A stretch of 32,505 nucleotides of DNA. It comes from a virus. Below, one piece after another: positions 21,086 to 29,529 of the stretch. A model generated the notes under the pieces. It was not told where the DNA came from. It searched no databases and was given only the letters and a program-made list of their open reading frames with translations. The stretch's first letter is position 1. Every line of letters starts with the position of its first letter. The translations under genes and the position numbers were made by a program. The stretch is from positions 1 through 32,505 of IMG/VR virus record IMGVR_UViG_3300049855_000351; one strand, 5' to 3'.

Positions 21086-23224
21086 ATGAAAATTAAAAAG
21101 CTTAGAAAGCTATATAAGGCCTATCAAATTAAGGCCGAAAAAGATGGCGCTTGCAATCTTTCTGGATGTTGGAACGTCATGGTAGAACACATGATGATGT
21201 CCGCAGCATCAAACCGACCTTCACCAAATAACGGTATTCTCAAATTTCTTATTGATAGTGCCAATGTAAACAATGGCCGCTTCAATATTCAGCAAGTTGT
21301 TACCAACTTGAACATGGAGGATGGTAAAAAGCACAAGGTAATTTCTTCATTTATGCCCCGCAAAGCACCCCAAACGGCTGATGGACCTGGTACTGGTGAA
21401 ATTTGCAGCACAGACGGCGTAATGTTGAAATACAAAACTGATGAAAAATACATCCGTTTCCGTCACCGTTCCGAAAAATTGGTTATTGATAATGCCTATT
21501 TGCGTTGCATCAAAGAAGGCCGCGAAGTTTACAGAAGTGAGGCCGTTGCCCAACTTTTGCGTACCTACTTGGATGCTTTCGGTAAGGCTGTTGCAAACCA
21601 ATTCATCAAAGGCGGCTATATTGGTAAGTTTGCCCGCTCTGGTGCAACTTGCAAGCCATTGTATTTATACAATGGTGCTGGTAACTCAATCAATCCACTT
21701 GGCGACATTCAGTTGAATGAGGATATGATGAATGCCGACATGAGCTTAATGCCTACTCTTTTAGGTGGCACTAAACTTTCAGCTTATGCCGAAACTCGCC
21801 AATTCACACTTGCAAACCTTGCAGGCTTTGAAGTTACTCGCATTGGTCAAGAGTTTGTACCATATCGCGATACTAACATTTCAAGTGTTGGGGTGAATGG
21901 TGGTGCCGTTGTTGCTGACCGTTTGATTGCTGTTATTCCTGGCGCTGTCAAGTTGGTAACTGCAACGCGCGAAACTGGTGATTTCTCTTATGAGCGTGAT
22001 ACTCAATTGCGTGGTACAATTCAAGACCCATTCTTAGGACTTACCCATGACTACTATATCAATGAAACAAATTGCGGTGAAGAGGTAATTACCACTATCC
22101 AATTTGCAATTGATTGGGATATTATCGGTTATCCTTCTTGCTGGGCAGATGAAGACCCTGAATTTGCAGGCGTTACAGATGTTTTCTGTTATGAAATTCA
22201 ATGTAGCGATTTGGGCGTTTGTAGCATGGAAACTACCACAACCGACCCATTTGCACCAACAAAAGGTGATGCGCCATGCAACGCTTACGAAGCCTGCGAA
22301 CAGGTTTGTAATGCTCAATTCCAAAATGAATGTGCCGAATTTGCGCTCTTTAGAACGCAAGGCCAAAGCATTACTTCGGGCTTGATTTCGGGTGTTAGTG
22401 TGAATGGCATGGACTTCTCTTTGGGTGGTCAATTCAACCTCGCAAGCAACCCCGACGGAACCGTTACGGCAATACAAGCGGCTTTGGCTTCAATCGCTTC
22501 AATTAAAGTTGTTGGCGGTGGTGATAATGGTGTTGATTTCCAACTCGACATCGTTACATCTTTGAGCATTTTGAGCATCAAACTTTTGAATGATGCTGGT
22601 GCCGACATTGACTTGACACGTACCGTTCAATATTTGCAGCACGTTTGGGATGTTTCAACCCCTTCAACTGGTGCAACAATTTCGGCTTTGAACTGGACAG
22701 CCCCCGACACTACAACCTTCGGCGGCGCTCCTACCGACAGTTTGATTTCTGTTGCAGGCCATTACGGAACTATGCAAAACTTCTTTGCAAATGTGAACGA
22801 AAGCGGCGCTTATGTTGAAGAGCTTACCGATTCAAATAACTGCGAAAGCACTTATTCAGCAAGCCTTGAGCCTTGTGCAGGTCTTGAATTTTCTTTGAAA
22901 ATAAATGTTTTTGGTGATACCAATGACAATGACTTGAAAGACCTTGGGGAAACTGGCTTGGCAAATGTGAAAATACTTTGCTACAAAGGCGCTTCATCAA
23001 CCGAGCTTGTAGATGAGCTTGTTTCTGACGGCGGCGGTGACTGTAACTTCATGCTCGAAGCTGGTACTTATAATTTCACTATTGACCCGCTCTTTGGTGC
23101 GGCTGTTGGTAGAGATATTACAACAGCATTGCCTAAATACGTCACTATTGCCGTATCGGGTGCTATTTCTTACGGCCCTCAATGGTCTGAAAATGGCAAA
23201 ATGCCTGTTGGCCCTGTCCTTTAA
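21086..23224 (+). CDS. Major capsid protein with C-terminal SdrD-B-like domain
   Basis: This 712-aa protein is larger than a usual major capsid protein. The first part (about 1-310) looks like the capsid fold, with ALVADRL-type region VVADRLIAVIPGAVKLVTA and the surrounding strands. A Cys-rich middle follows (INETNCGEEVITT; CYEIQCSDLGVCS; CNAYEACEQVCNAQFQNECAEF). The last 113 residues from about 600 (INVFGDTNDNDLKDLGETGLANVKIL) match the start of SdrD-B/Cna-B-type Ig domains. The extra parts are probably displayed on the capsid surface. Position after a scaffold-like gene, its own promoter and a strong terminator support high expression. Confidence 0.85.
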   Translation: MKIKKLRKLYKAYQIKAEKDGACNLSGCWNVMVEHMMMSAASNRPSPNNGILKFLIDSANVNNGRFNIQQVVTNLNMEDGKKHKVISSFMPRKAPQTADGPGTGEICSTDGVMLKYKTDEKYIRFRHRSEKLVIDNAYLRCIKEGREVYRSEAVAQLLRTYLDAFGKAVANQFIKGGYIGKFARSGATCKPLYLYNGAGNSINPLGDIQLNEDMMNADMSLMPTLLGGTKLSAYAETRQFTLANLAGFEVTRIGQEFVPYRDTNISSVGVNGGAVVADRLIAVIPGAVKLVTATRETGDFSYERDTQLRGTIQDPFLGLTHDYYINETNCGEEVITTIQFAIDWDIIGYPSCWADEDPEFAGVTDVFCYEIQCSDLGVCSMETTTTDPFAPTKGDAPCNAYEACEQVCNAQFQNECAEFALFRTQGQSITSGLISGVSVNGMDFSLGGQFNLASNPDGTVTAIQAALASIASIKVVGGGDNGVDFQLDIVTSLSILSIKLLNDAGADIDLTRTVQYLQHVWDVSTPSTGATISALNWTAPDTTTFGGAPTDSLISVAGHYGTMQNFFANVNESGAYVEELTDSNNCESTYSASLEPCAGLEFSLKINVFGDTNDNDLKDLGETGLANVKILCYKGASSTELVDELVSDGGGDCNFMLEAGTYNFTIDPLFGAAVGRDITTALPKYVTIAVSGAISYGPQWSENGKMPVGPVL

Positions 23225-23256
23225 TTTGTGACCTGACTATACTGTTTTACTTGTCT

Positions 23257-23285
23257 AAGGGAGGGGTTTTCTCCTCCCTTTTTTC
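23257..23285 (+). terminator. Terminator after the capsid gene
   Basis: AAGGGAGG (23257-23264) pairs with CCTCCCTT (23273-23280) around an 8-base loop and is followed by TTTT. It lies 33 bases after the capsid stop and probably keeps capsid mRNA apart from downstream genes. Confidence 0.85.
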
Positions 23286-23297
23286 TTACCTATCTTT

Positions 23298-23633
23298 ATG
23301 AATCCAAAAATATTAAAAAAAGTACAACCAAAAATCAAAGCTGCATTGCAGATTATTGACCGTTATACGGACTTTGATATTGCATTGAGGTTTGGAAGGT
23401 CGGAAGCGATGGAAAAGGCAAAGGATGGAACAGTAACGACGGTATCTATCGGAGTTGGTAATGCCCTATCACATGGCAAAGCTGACTTTGAATCGAAGCG
23501 CATTTTGGCGGCTTGTAACCTTTGTAAAAATGTTGCAGGCTTTCCGCAAGATGTTGAGCTAAAGAAAACGGCAAAAGGCTATCAACTCACAATCAAAAAG
23601 CAAAAAGAAAATGGCAATCACAACGAACATTAG
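23298..23633 (+). CDS. Hypothetical small protein after capsid
   Basis: A 111-aa basic protein. The start follows the capsid terminator by 13 bases. It has a helical N-terminus (ILKKVQPKIKAALQIIDRY), a central strand part (TVTTVSIGVGN) and two Cys in ACNLCKNV. No known domain. It overlaps the next gene by 23 bases. Position suggests head-tail joining or head-associated role; unproven. Confidence 0.65.
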   Translation: MNPKILKKVQPKIKAALQIIDRYTDFDIALRFGRSEAMEKAKDGTVTTVSIGVGNALSHGKADFESKRILAACNLCKNVAGFPQDVELKKTAKGYQLTIKKQKENGNHNEH

Positions 23634-23964
23634 AATCAATAAGAATGCTAATGCTGGCATTCCTTCAACTTATACCCCTGCAACTCTGCCAACAATTACA
23701 AGCAAGGTTCAAGATAAAAGCACAACCGATATTTTGGCCTCTTTGATTGAAAATGCAACAGTTGCAACGGCACTTACAAATGTAGGAACGGAGCTTCAAA
23801 CATTTTTAACGGGCTATTATAATACAGACCTACACTTAGACGCTGCTGATACTTTTACGGTCAATGTTACCGTAACAAAAATTGAGCGCATACGATTAGA
23901 AAGCAATGACCTGAAACCTGGCGCTGACTACTACAAAATTTATTTTAGCTACGAATATAACTAA
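23611..23964 (+). CDS. Hypothetical structural protein
   Basis: A 117-aa protein with a Thr/Ala-rich start, a helix (DILASLIENATVATALTNVGTELQTFL) and a C-terminal strand segment (TFTVNVTVTKIERIRLES ... YYKIYFSYEYN). No catalytic or membrane features. It is coupled by overlap with the previous gene and 5 bases from the next. It may be a connector or decoration protein; this is inference from position. Confidence 0.65.
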   Translation: MAITTNIRINKNANAGIPSTYTPATLPTITSKVQDKSTTDILASLIENATVATALTNVGTELQTFLTGYYNTDLHLDAADTFTVNVTVTKIERIRLESNDLKPGADYYKIYFSYEYN

Positions 23965-23969
23965 TTGCC

Positions 23970-24977
23970 ATGCTATTCATTTCAAACCCTCCTGAATGCC
24001 TAAAGGACTTCATTGTTTTGCGCGGGGGCTGTTATTGTGACGATAACGGCAATAAGATTGCAACGCCCGTACCTACGAGCGGCTTTTATATCGAATCCCT
24101 CAAAGGCATTACAGCGGAAAACATTTCAGATATAGTCAATGAAGCCAATGTCACCGCAACAAGCTTAGTAAACCAAATGGTTTATTTTGCCGCGTTCATG
24201 GTAGAAAAAAGGCTCACCGCCCTATTATCTGAATCGGGTTTGGACTTGAATAAACAAGGGCAATTATCTGAAATATGTAATTTGTCATCAACTGCTACCC
24301 CAGCCGTTGCACTTGAAAAAGGCATAAGAATATCAAGAAAAAACATCAATAGCCAAGCTGCGCGCATCTTTGTACAGGCTATCAAGGTAAAGTCAAAAAC
24401 AGCAGGCGCAACAACCATTGAGATAACCGACATAAACGGGAATGTAATTTGGTCACAAATTGCAACTTTGCAAGCCGATGTCCTACATACTTTTTATGTA
24501 GATACTGAATTTGCACCCGATATTATTTATATCACAGCCGATGCAACCAATGTTCAATTGTACCAATGGTCTTGCAACGGCGGCGGCTGTTGTGGTAATT
24601 CTATTGGAAGTCATAAAGATTTTGCGGTCGTTGGTTGGGATGGTGTTCAAAACAGCCTTACAGGGTATGTTGGGGCTTGCGTTCGCCTTGTTTGTACCGA
24701 CAAAGAATTGATTTGTCAATTTGCTGACCGTTTGGCAATGGCTATCCTCTATCAAACGGGTGTAGAAATTCTAAAAGAATGGGTAAGTCCTTCAAGTAGA
24801 ATCAATTTCATAAAAACTAACGGGGCAGAATGGGCAGCTAATACCATTGATGAATGGGAAAAGATGAGCATTGACCTACTGCAAGCCGAAATCAAAAACA
24901 TTCGTAACATCATGAAGCGCGACGGCTTTTGTTACAAATGTGAGAATAAGTTTCAAACCGTTCCAATGATACCGTAA
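23970..24977 (+). CDS. Cys-rich putative head-tail joining protein
   Basis: The 335-aa protein has Cys near the N-terminus (PPECLKDF; GGCYCDDNG), in the middle (WSCNGGGCCGN), and a C-terminal CYKCENKF motif that could be half of a zinc site. The first 100 residues are helical (AENISDIVNEANVTATSLVNQMVYF); the middle is a beta sandwich (GATTIEITDINGNVIWSQIATL). The last third is helical again. Located where the adaptor or connector gene is usual. The stop TAA overlaps the next ATG. The family is not recognised. Confidence 0.65.
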   Translation: MLFISNPPECLKDFIVLRGGCYCDDNGNKIATPVPTSGFYIESLKGITAENISDIVNEANVTATSLVNQMVYFAAFMVEKRLTALLSESGLDLNKQGQLSEICNLSSTATPAVALEKGIRISRKNINSQAARIFVQAIKVKSKTAGATTIEITDINGNVIWSQIATLQADVLHTFYVDTEFAPDIIYITADATNVQLYQWSCNGGGCCGNSIGSHKDFAVVGWDGVQNSLTGYVGACVRLVCTDKELICQFADRLAMAILYQTGVEILKEWVSPSSRINFIKTNGAEWAANTIDEWEKMSIDLLQAEIKNIRNIMKRDGFCYKCENKFQTVPMIP

Positions 24978-25537
24978 TGAATAATATTTTGCACCGACTA
25001 AACGCCCTGCGCACGATTGTAGGCTTAGATGAAACCGCAAGGCGTGTAAGTACGGCGGCGGCTTTAACTATGCTCGCAAAACTAAAGCAGCGCGTTTTTA
25101 GGTTGGGGTTAGATAGTTCAGATAATCCGATTGGGTCTTATTCAGTTGACCAGTTTTACCAAAACCCTACAAAGTTAGTAGGTGTTCCAACTGGAGGCGT
25201 GAAGCCTCAAGGTAAAAACGGCTTAGGCATCTTCAAAAATGGCAAGCCTAAAAAAACGCGGTACCTAAACCAAGGTTACAAAGAGCTAAGGGAATTGGTC
25301 GGAAGGCAAAGCGACTATGTAGATTTAAACTTTTCGGGTTCGCTTCAACTTTCTATGCAGGTGGGCTTTCGTGGTAATGTTGCTGTCTTTGGCTTTACCA
25401 ACGAGGAAGGAATTAGCAAGATGGAACAAAACGAAATAAGATTCAGTACAACTATTTCAGAGCCTACCGAAGAAGAATTGGAACTAAGCCGCCGAGCAGC
25501 CGCAAATGAACTAATAGCAATCATTCAAGAACTTTAG
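24977..25537 (+). CDS. Putative tail-completion/neck protein (HK97 gp10-like, inferred)
   Basis: The 186-aa protein begins with helices (RTIVGLDETARRVSTAAALTMLAKLKQRVF), has a basic loop, and then strands (DLNFSGSLQLSMQVGFRGNVAVFGFTNEE) before an acidic helical tail. The order 'helices, basic loop, sandwich with SGSL' is like HK97 gp10-type neck proteins, and the place after the capsid and a connector-like gene is the usual one. The match is by pattern only. It overlaps the previous gene by one base and the next starts 2 bases after its stop. Confidence 0.65.
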   Translation: MNNILHRLNALRTIVGLDETARRVSTAAALTMLAKLKQRVFRLGLDSSDNPIGSYSVDQFYQNPTKLVGVPTGGVKPQGKNGLGIFKNGKPKKTRYLNQGYKELRELVGRQSDYVDLNFSGSLQLSMQVGFRGNVAVFGFTNEEGISKMEQNEIRFSTTISEPTEEELELSRRAAANELIAIIQEL

Positions 25538-25539
25538 CC

Positions 25540-26109
25540 ATGCAAATACAAGAAATTACAGACTTAATAATTGCCCAAATTGAGGACGTTTTGAGCGTTG
25601 CTTTTGGCAAAAGAGTTAAAGGATTTGGGCTTTGCATTAAGAATGTAGAGGGCGCGGTTGTTTTGGCAACGGGTCAATGTAATGGTGAACAAACTTACAT
25701 CGGAATAGAAGACAACAAAGGGACTTACTTTTATGTTAGAATGACGGCAGCGGCACTTTCCCGCCGTTTGGCAGCAAATGAAAATATAGGTTCTTGCTGG
25801 GGTAATCTTGTAACCGTTCCTCTTAAAATTGTTTTAGTTTCGCCTTTTTGCCAAGATTTACAGGGCATGATGATGATATTGCAAAAAGCTTTGTTTTCTG
25901 CCAAATTATCCGCCCCCTTATCTTACGGTCAAAATCAAGTGAAATTATCCGAAAAAACTTTTACCTTTATACCTTGGGATATTTTCGAGGCGGAAACTGG
26001 AAAAGAGAAAACAGAATTTAGGGCATCAAATTTGAGCTTAGCATCAATAGAATTTGACCTAAAGTACAAAACCAACTACGCCAATTGTAAGGACATAAAA
26101 CTATGCTAA
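25540..26109 (+). CDS. Hypothetical protein, tail-terminator position
   Basis: A 189-aa protein with an N-terminal helix (QIQEITDLIIAQIEDVLSVAFG), mixed alpha/beta centre (VVLATGQCNGEQTYIGIEDN; ALSRRLAANENIG; VPLKIVLVSP) and a C-terminal strand part (SLASIEFDLKYKT). It directly follows the neck-like gene, the place of tail terminators in siphophages, and the mixed fold and length are consistent. No sequence signature confirms this. Confidence 0.6.
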   Translation: MQIQEITDLIIAQIEDVLSVAFGKRVKGFGLCIKNVEGAVVLATGQCNGEQTYIGIEDNKGTYFYVRMTAAALSRRLAANENIGSCWGNLVTVPLKIVLVSPFCQDLQGMMMILQKALFSAKLSAPLSYGQNQVKLSEKTFTFIPWDIFEAETGKEKTEFRASNLSLASIEFDLKYKTNYANCKDIKLC

Positions 26110-26328
26110 ATGAGCTTAGAAACATATACTTTGATTGTCGCTATTCTTTCGGCAATCTCTTTTATTTGGTGGGTTTTATCGAATGTTTTTCATATCTTTG
26201 AGAAAAGGTACAACGATAGTTTAAGGCAAATTATTCAAGAACAGGATAAAGAAATAAAAAGATTGAAAGATGAAAACTCGGAATATTACGCGCGCTTTGG
26301 CATCATCAAGAAAGATGGCCAGAAATAG
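26110..26328 (+). CDS. Small membrane protein with coiled coil (spanin/holin candidate)
   Basis: A 72-aa protein with one N-terminal membrane segment (TLIVAILSAISFIWWVLSNVF, residues 7-27) and a charged coiled coil (YNDSLRQIIQEQDKEIKRLKDEN). The start is adjacent to the previous stop. It overlaps the next frame by 14 bases (start at 26315). The arrangement of membrane coiled coil plus overlapping small exported protein resembles Rz/Rz1, but the pair lies after head-tail joining genes, and the call is weak. Confidence 0.65.
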   Translation: MSLETYTLIVAILSAISFIWWVLSNVFHIFEKRYNDSLRQIIQEQDKEIKRLKDENSEYYARFGIIKKDGQK

Positions 26329-26494
26329 CACATTTACGATGCTAACAATTGCCGTTTGCTCGGCTGTTTGGCTTACATCCTTATCGGAAAGTGAGCCTGT
26401 TATTACAGAGCCAACAGAGCGGCAAAGCGTACCTATTCATGCAATCAAACCTGATGACCAATTAGCCACGCTCAAGACCAAAAAAAGACCATGA
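26315..26494 (+). CDS. Small exported or membrane protein overlapping the previous gene
   Basis: With the ATG at 26315 the product is 59 aa: MARNSTFTMLTIAVCSAVWLTS as signal or membrane anchor, then a short polar, Pro-containing tail (SEPVITEPTERQSVPIH). An upstream ATG at 26270 is in frame but lies deep in the previous gene. The Cys in the signal (TIAVCSAV) is not a good lipobox. The stop TGA overlaps the fibre gene ATG (26491) as ATGA. Position and size resemble an Rz1-like partner. Confidence 0.55.
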   Translation: MARNSTFTMLTIAVCSAVWLTSLSESEPVITEPTERQSVPIHAIKPDDQLATLKTKKRP

Positions 26495-28251
26495 AATTTT
26501 TAAAAGATACCCTTGGGAATATCGTTTTGATGGACGGCACCGATTCAGTTATGAAGTGGCCTGACATTGCAACGCAGTTAATTTTATCGGGTGTGGGTGA
26601 TGCTGTTACGATTATGCAAGCTGCAACGGATGATTATACGGTTTTTGCTGCTGATATTGATTCCTATCAAGTTTTACCAGCGGCATCGGTTGCGTTTTCA
26701 GGAACGGCACCTGACTTAATAGATATTCTAAAGGATTATTTTTTTTTAAGTAGTTCGGTCATTGTTGGGGTTCAAGATGTGAACATTGTTAGTTCTATAC
26801 CTTTGGATGTAAACGTATTAACTTCGCCTACATTAGAATTAGATATAGATAAATCTGCATTTGGCGAAAGCATCACAGCGCACCTTACAGCGTTTGTTCA
26901 AAATACGGCTGTTTATGAGTTTATGCCTTCTAATTTTAGACAATACAATTCAGGTACAGGCTCAGGAACTGGCATTGTGAACCGTATGTTTTCCGCAAAT
27001 AATGGAACGTCGGTTGGTGGTTACGGTGCAATTCAATCTTTGCGCTCTTTGAATTATAATGCAGGGCAAGGCGGTCGCGCTCGATTTACGGCAGTATTCC
27101 CAACAAATACGGCTAACCATTGGCAGGGCGTTGGACTTATGAATCTTACAGACGAACTTTCATTCGGCTACAATGGAACTGTTTTTGGAATTTGGCACAG
27201 ATACGGCGGAGTTGCAGAGGTTCGGACTATAACCGTAACAGGCGCGGCTTCAGGCGCTACTAACTTAACACTAACGCTAAACGGCACAGCCTACGTAATA
27301 CCACTAACAGCAGGCACAACGGCTTTCAATGCCTTTCAAATAGCTACTTGGCTAAATGCTAATCAAGCGGCATGGGCAGCTGACCAAATAGGAAGTACAG
27401 TAATAGTGTCGGCCGAAACAGATGGCGCAAAATCGGGCGTTTATTCTTATTCCCACGCTACAAGTACAGGAACTATCGTACAAAACAAAGCAGGCGTAAC
27501 AAAAACAAGTACACATATTCCAAAAACAACTTGGAGTGTAGATACTTGTGCTTGGTTAGACCCTTTAAAGGGCAACGTTTATCAAATATCTTATCCTTAT
27601 TTGGGATTTGGCGCAATTAGGTTTTTTGTTAAACCTGTTGGGCAGCCTTTCAAATTGGTACACGTTATTGAGTATGAGAACGCAAATACTTTGCCTTCGC
27701 TTAGACAGCCTTCTTTAAGATTCGGAATATATTCGGCATCTATCGGAACAACTACAAACGTGGAATGCTACTGCGCTTCTGTTGCTCTTTTTGTTGAAGG
27801 CGAACCGCAGAAAACACGCAATCCGAGATACACAAGCAACACCCAAACAGTCAGCACTACACTAACAAATGTTTTGACTATCCGAAATCGTAGGACGTAC
27901 AATAGCATTTATAATCAAGTAGAAATTACACCTATCTTTATATCAGTTGCATCGGAATCGAATCAAAATGTAATTGTAGAAATTAGAATAAATCCTACAT
28001 TTTCAGGTTCTACAAACTTTGCAAACGTGGGAACAAACCTTGTTTCGGATGTGGACATAACAGCAAATACGGTAACAGGCGGAACTCCTATTGTGGCCTT
28101 TACTTTAGGGGCAAAGGGAACGCTAAATGAAGATATGAAAGAACTCGAAATTAGAATACCGCCTTCATTGACATATACTATTGCAGCGCGTGTTACTTCA
28201 GGGGCATCGTCGGCTGTTAGTGTTACACAAACTTATTATGAGGATTTATAA
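26491..28251 (+). CDS. Tail fibre / receptor-binding protein 1
   Basis: The protein is 586 aa. Residues 1-90 (MKFLKDTLGNIVLMDG... DDYTVFAADIDSYQVLP... FSG) are homologous to the start of the gene at 28261 and are probably the virion-attachment domain. Residues about 150-245 (RARFTAVFPTN... FGYNGTVFGIWHRYGG) and 336-420 look like one jelly-roll or lectin domain, interrupted by an Ig-like insertion at about 245-336 (TITVTGAASGATNLTLTLNG). The C-terminal part from 430 is another beta domain. Surface display and host binding are inferred. Confidence 0.75.
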   Translation: MKFLKDTLGNIVLMDGTDSVMKWPDIATQLILSGVGDAVTIMQAATDDYTVFAADIDSYQVLPAASVAFSGTAPDLIDILKDYFFLSSSVIVGVQDVNIVSSIPLDVNVLTSPTLELDIDKSAFGESITAHLTAFVQNTAVYEFMPSNFRQYNSGTGSGTGIVNRMFSANNGTSVGGYGAIQSLRSLNYNAGQGGRARFTAVFPTNTANHWQGVGLMNLTDELSFGYNGTVFGIWHRYGGVAEVRTITVTGAASGATNLTLTLNGTAYVIPLTAGTTAFNAFQIATWLNANQAAWAADQIGSTVIVSAETDGAKSGVYSYSHATSTGTIVQNKAGVTKTSTHIPKTTWSVDTCAWLDPLKGNVYQISYPYLGFGAIRFFVKPVGQPFKLVHVIEYENANTLPSLRQPSLRFGIYSASIGTTTNVECYCASVALFVEGEPQKTRNPRYTSNTQTVSTTLTNVLTIRNRRTYNSIYNQVEITPIFISVASESNQNVIVEIRINPTFSGSTNFANVGTNLVSDVDITANTVTGGTPIVAFTLGAKGTLNEDMKELEIRIPPSLTYTIAARVTSGASSAVSVTQTYYEDL

Positions 28252-28260
28252 ATCACAACC

Positions 28261-29085
28261 ATGAACATAATAAAAGACATTTTAGGCAATATCTTACTAA
28301 TGAATGGCCATTATGTAGTAAGAAAATGGGCAGATATTGCAACAGACCTTATTCTAAATGGTGATTCAGTTGTCATAAAACAAAGCGGAGTTGATGACTA
28401 TGCAATGTATGCAAGTGACATCAATTATTATCAAGTTTTGCCTGAAAAATCGGTTTATTTTTCAGGTAGTGCATCTCAATTATTGGATGTACTTGTTAAT
28501 AATATTTTTTCAACTACAACTGTTTGTGTTTTTGGGTGCGAAAATACAGGGATTGACTTCCCCTATGCAACTGCTCAATGGCATAGCTTTACAGAAAACT
28601 ATGATGCTACAACGACCCGAAGCCTTGATGCTAATTTCTTTATAGGCTATCAAGTTTTGATTAAAAAAGAGGTGACACTTAGTAATATTGCAGGCCGATA
28701 TACGGCTGGCATTGCTGGCGCTTGCGTTGTTGGTGTTTACACAACGGGGTCAAATGGGCATCCTGATACTAAGCTTTTCCAATCGGCTGCGGCTTTCAAC
28801 AATGCGAGTGCAGGCGTTCAACAGGTTAGTATTTCAGGAGGCAACGTGGTAGTTCCTGCTGGCTTATATTGGGTTTTGTATCTTTCAAGTTCTACCCCAA
28901 CGGCGGCTGCTTTGAACCAAAATATTTTCATAAATGCTTCAGGTTATAATTCAGCAATGAATGCGCCAAATAGCGTTTGGTTTAGGTCACTTGCCTATAC
29001 TGCTACTTTGCCAGATACAGCAGGCGTGGGGGCACTCGGTAATAATGGCGGCGCAATACCATTTTTCACATTTTTAACTGTTTAG
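28261..29085 (+). CDS. Tail fibre / receptor-binding protein 2 (paralogue of protein 1)
   Basis: The protein is 274 aa. Residues 1-90 match the neighbouring fibre protein closely (KDILGNILLMNG, WADIATDLILNG, DDYAMYASDINYYQVLP, VYFSGSASQLLDVL). The remainder is unrelated: a compact beta sandwich (SLDANFFIGYQVLIKKEV... VVPAGLYWVLYLSSSTP ... GGAIPFFTFLTV) such as is found in carbohydrate-binding or fibre-tip domains. The gene starts 9 bases after its paralogue, indicating tandem duplication of the attachment domain with exchange of the tip. Confidence 0.75.
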   Translation: MNIIKDILGNILLMNGHYVVRKWADIATDLILNGDSVVIKQSGVDDYAMYASDINYYQVLPEKSVYFSGSASQLLDVLVNNIFSTTTVCVFGCENTGIDFPYATAQWHSFTENYDATTTRSLDANFFIGYQVLIKKEVTLSNIAGRYTAGIAGACVVGVYTTGSNGHPDTKLFQSAAAFNNASAGVQQVSISGGNVVVPAGLYWVLYLSSSTPTAAALNQNIFINASGYNSAMNAPNSVWFRSLAYTATLPDTAGVGALGNNGGAIPFFTFLTV

Positions 29086-29087
29086 TC

Positions 29088-29519
29088 ATGGCAACATATA
29101 AAGCAACAAAAGGCGAATTAAAAGTATTGAAAAACTTTGCAGATTTGGCAACGGCCGAAGCTTATTTTTTGGCTACTTTGGGAGCTGATTATATTGTAAG
29201 TCTTGCTGACCCAACCGAGCAAATAGCGGAAAGAACCGACGCCGAAAAGCTTGCTGACCGTAAAGAGTTTGGGCAATACTTAGTTGATAGGTACTTATTG
29301 CAAAATGATGCAATAGCAGCGGCAAGGGGCTATCCTTTGACAGTTGCGGAAAGTGACCAACAGACTGCTAAATTTGCTACTATTTTAATGATTTTACCTA
29401 TCGGCAGCCTTCGACAGGCTTTGTCTAAAATACAAAGCACGGCGGTTGATTCAATCTACGCTCAAGAGCGAAAAGATGCCGATATTTTGGCACTAACTGA
29501 ATTTATAGCAGCTCAATAA
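29088..29519 (+). CDS. Hypothetical helical protein downstream of the fibres
   Basis: A 143-aa soluble, Ala-rich helical protein. It starts 2 bases after the second fibre stop. It has no membrane segment or known motif. A position just after fibres suggests a fibre-assembly chaperone or minor structural component, but it does not carry any recognisable Tfa-type motif. Uncertain. Confidence 0.65.
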   Translation: MATYKATKGELKVLKNFADLATAEAYFLATLGADYIVSLADPTEQIAERTDAEKLADRKEFGQYLVDRYLLQNDAIAAARGYPLTVAESDQQTAKFATILMILPIGSLRQALSKIQSTAVDSIYAQERKDADILALTEFIAAQ

Positions 29520-29529
29520 AACTAAAAAC

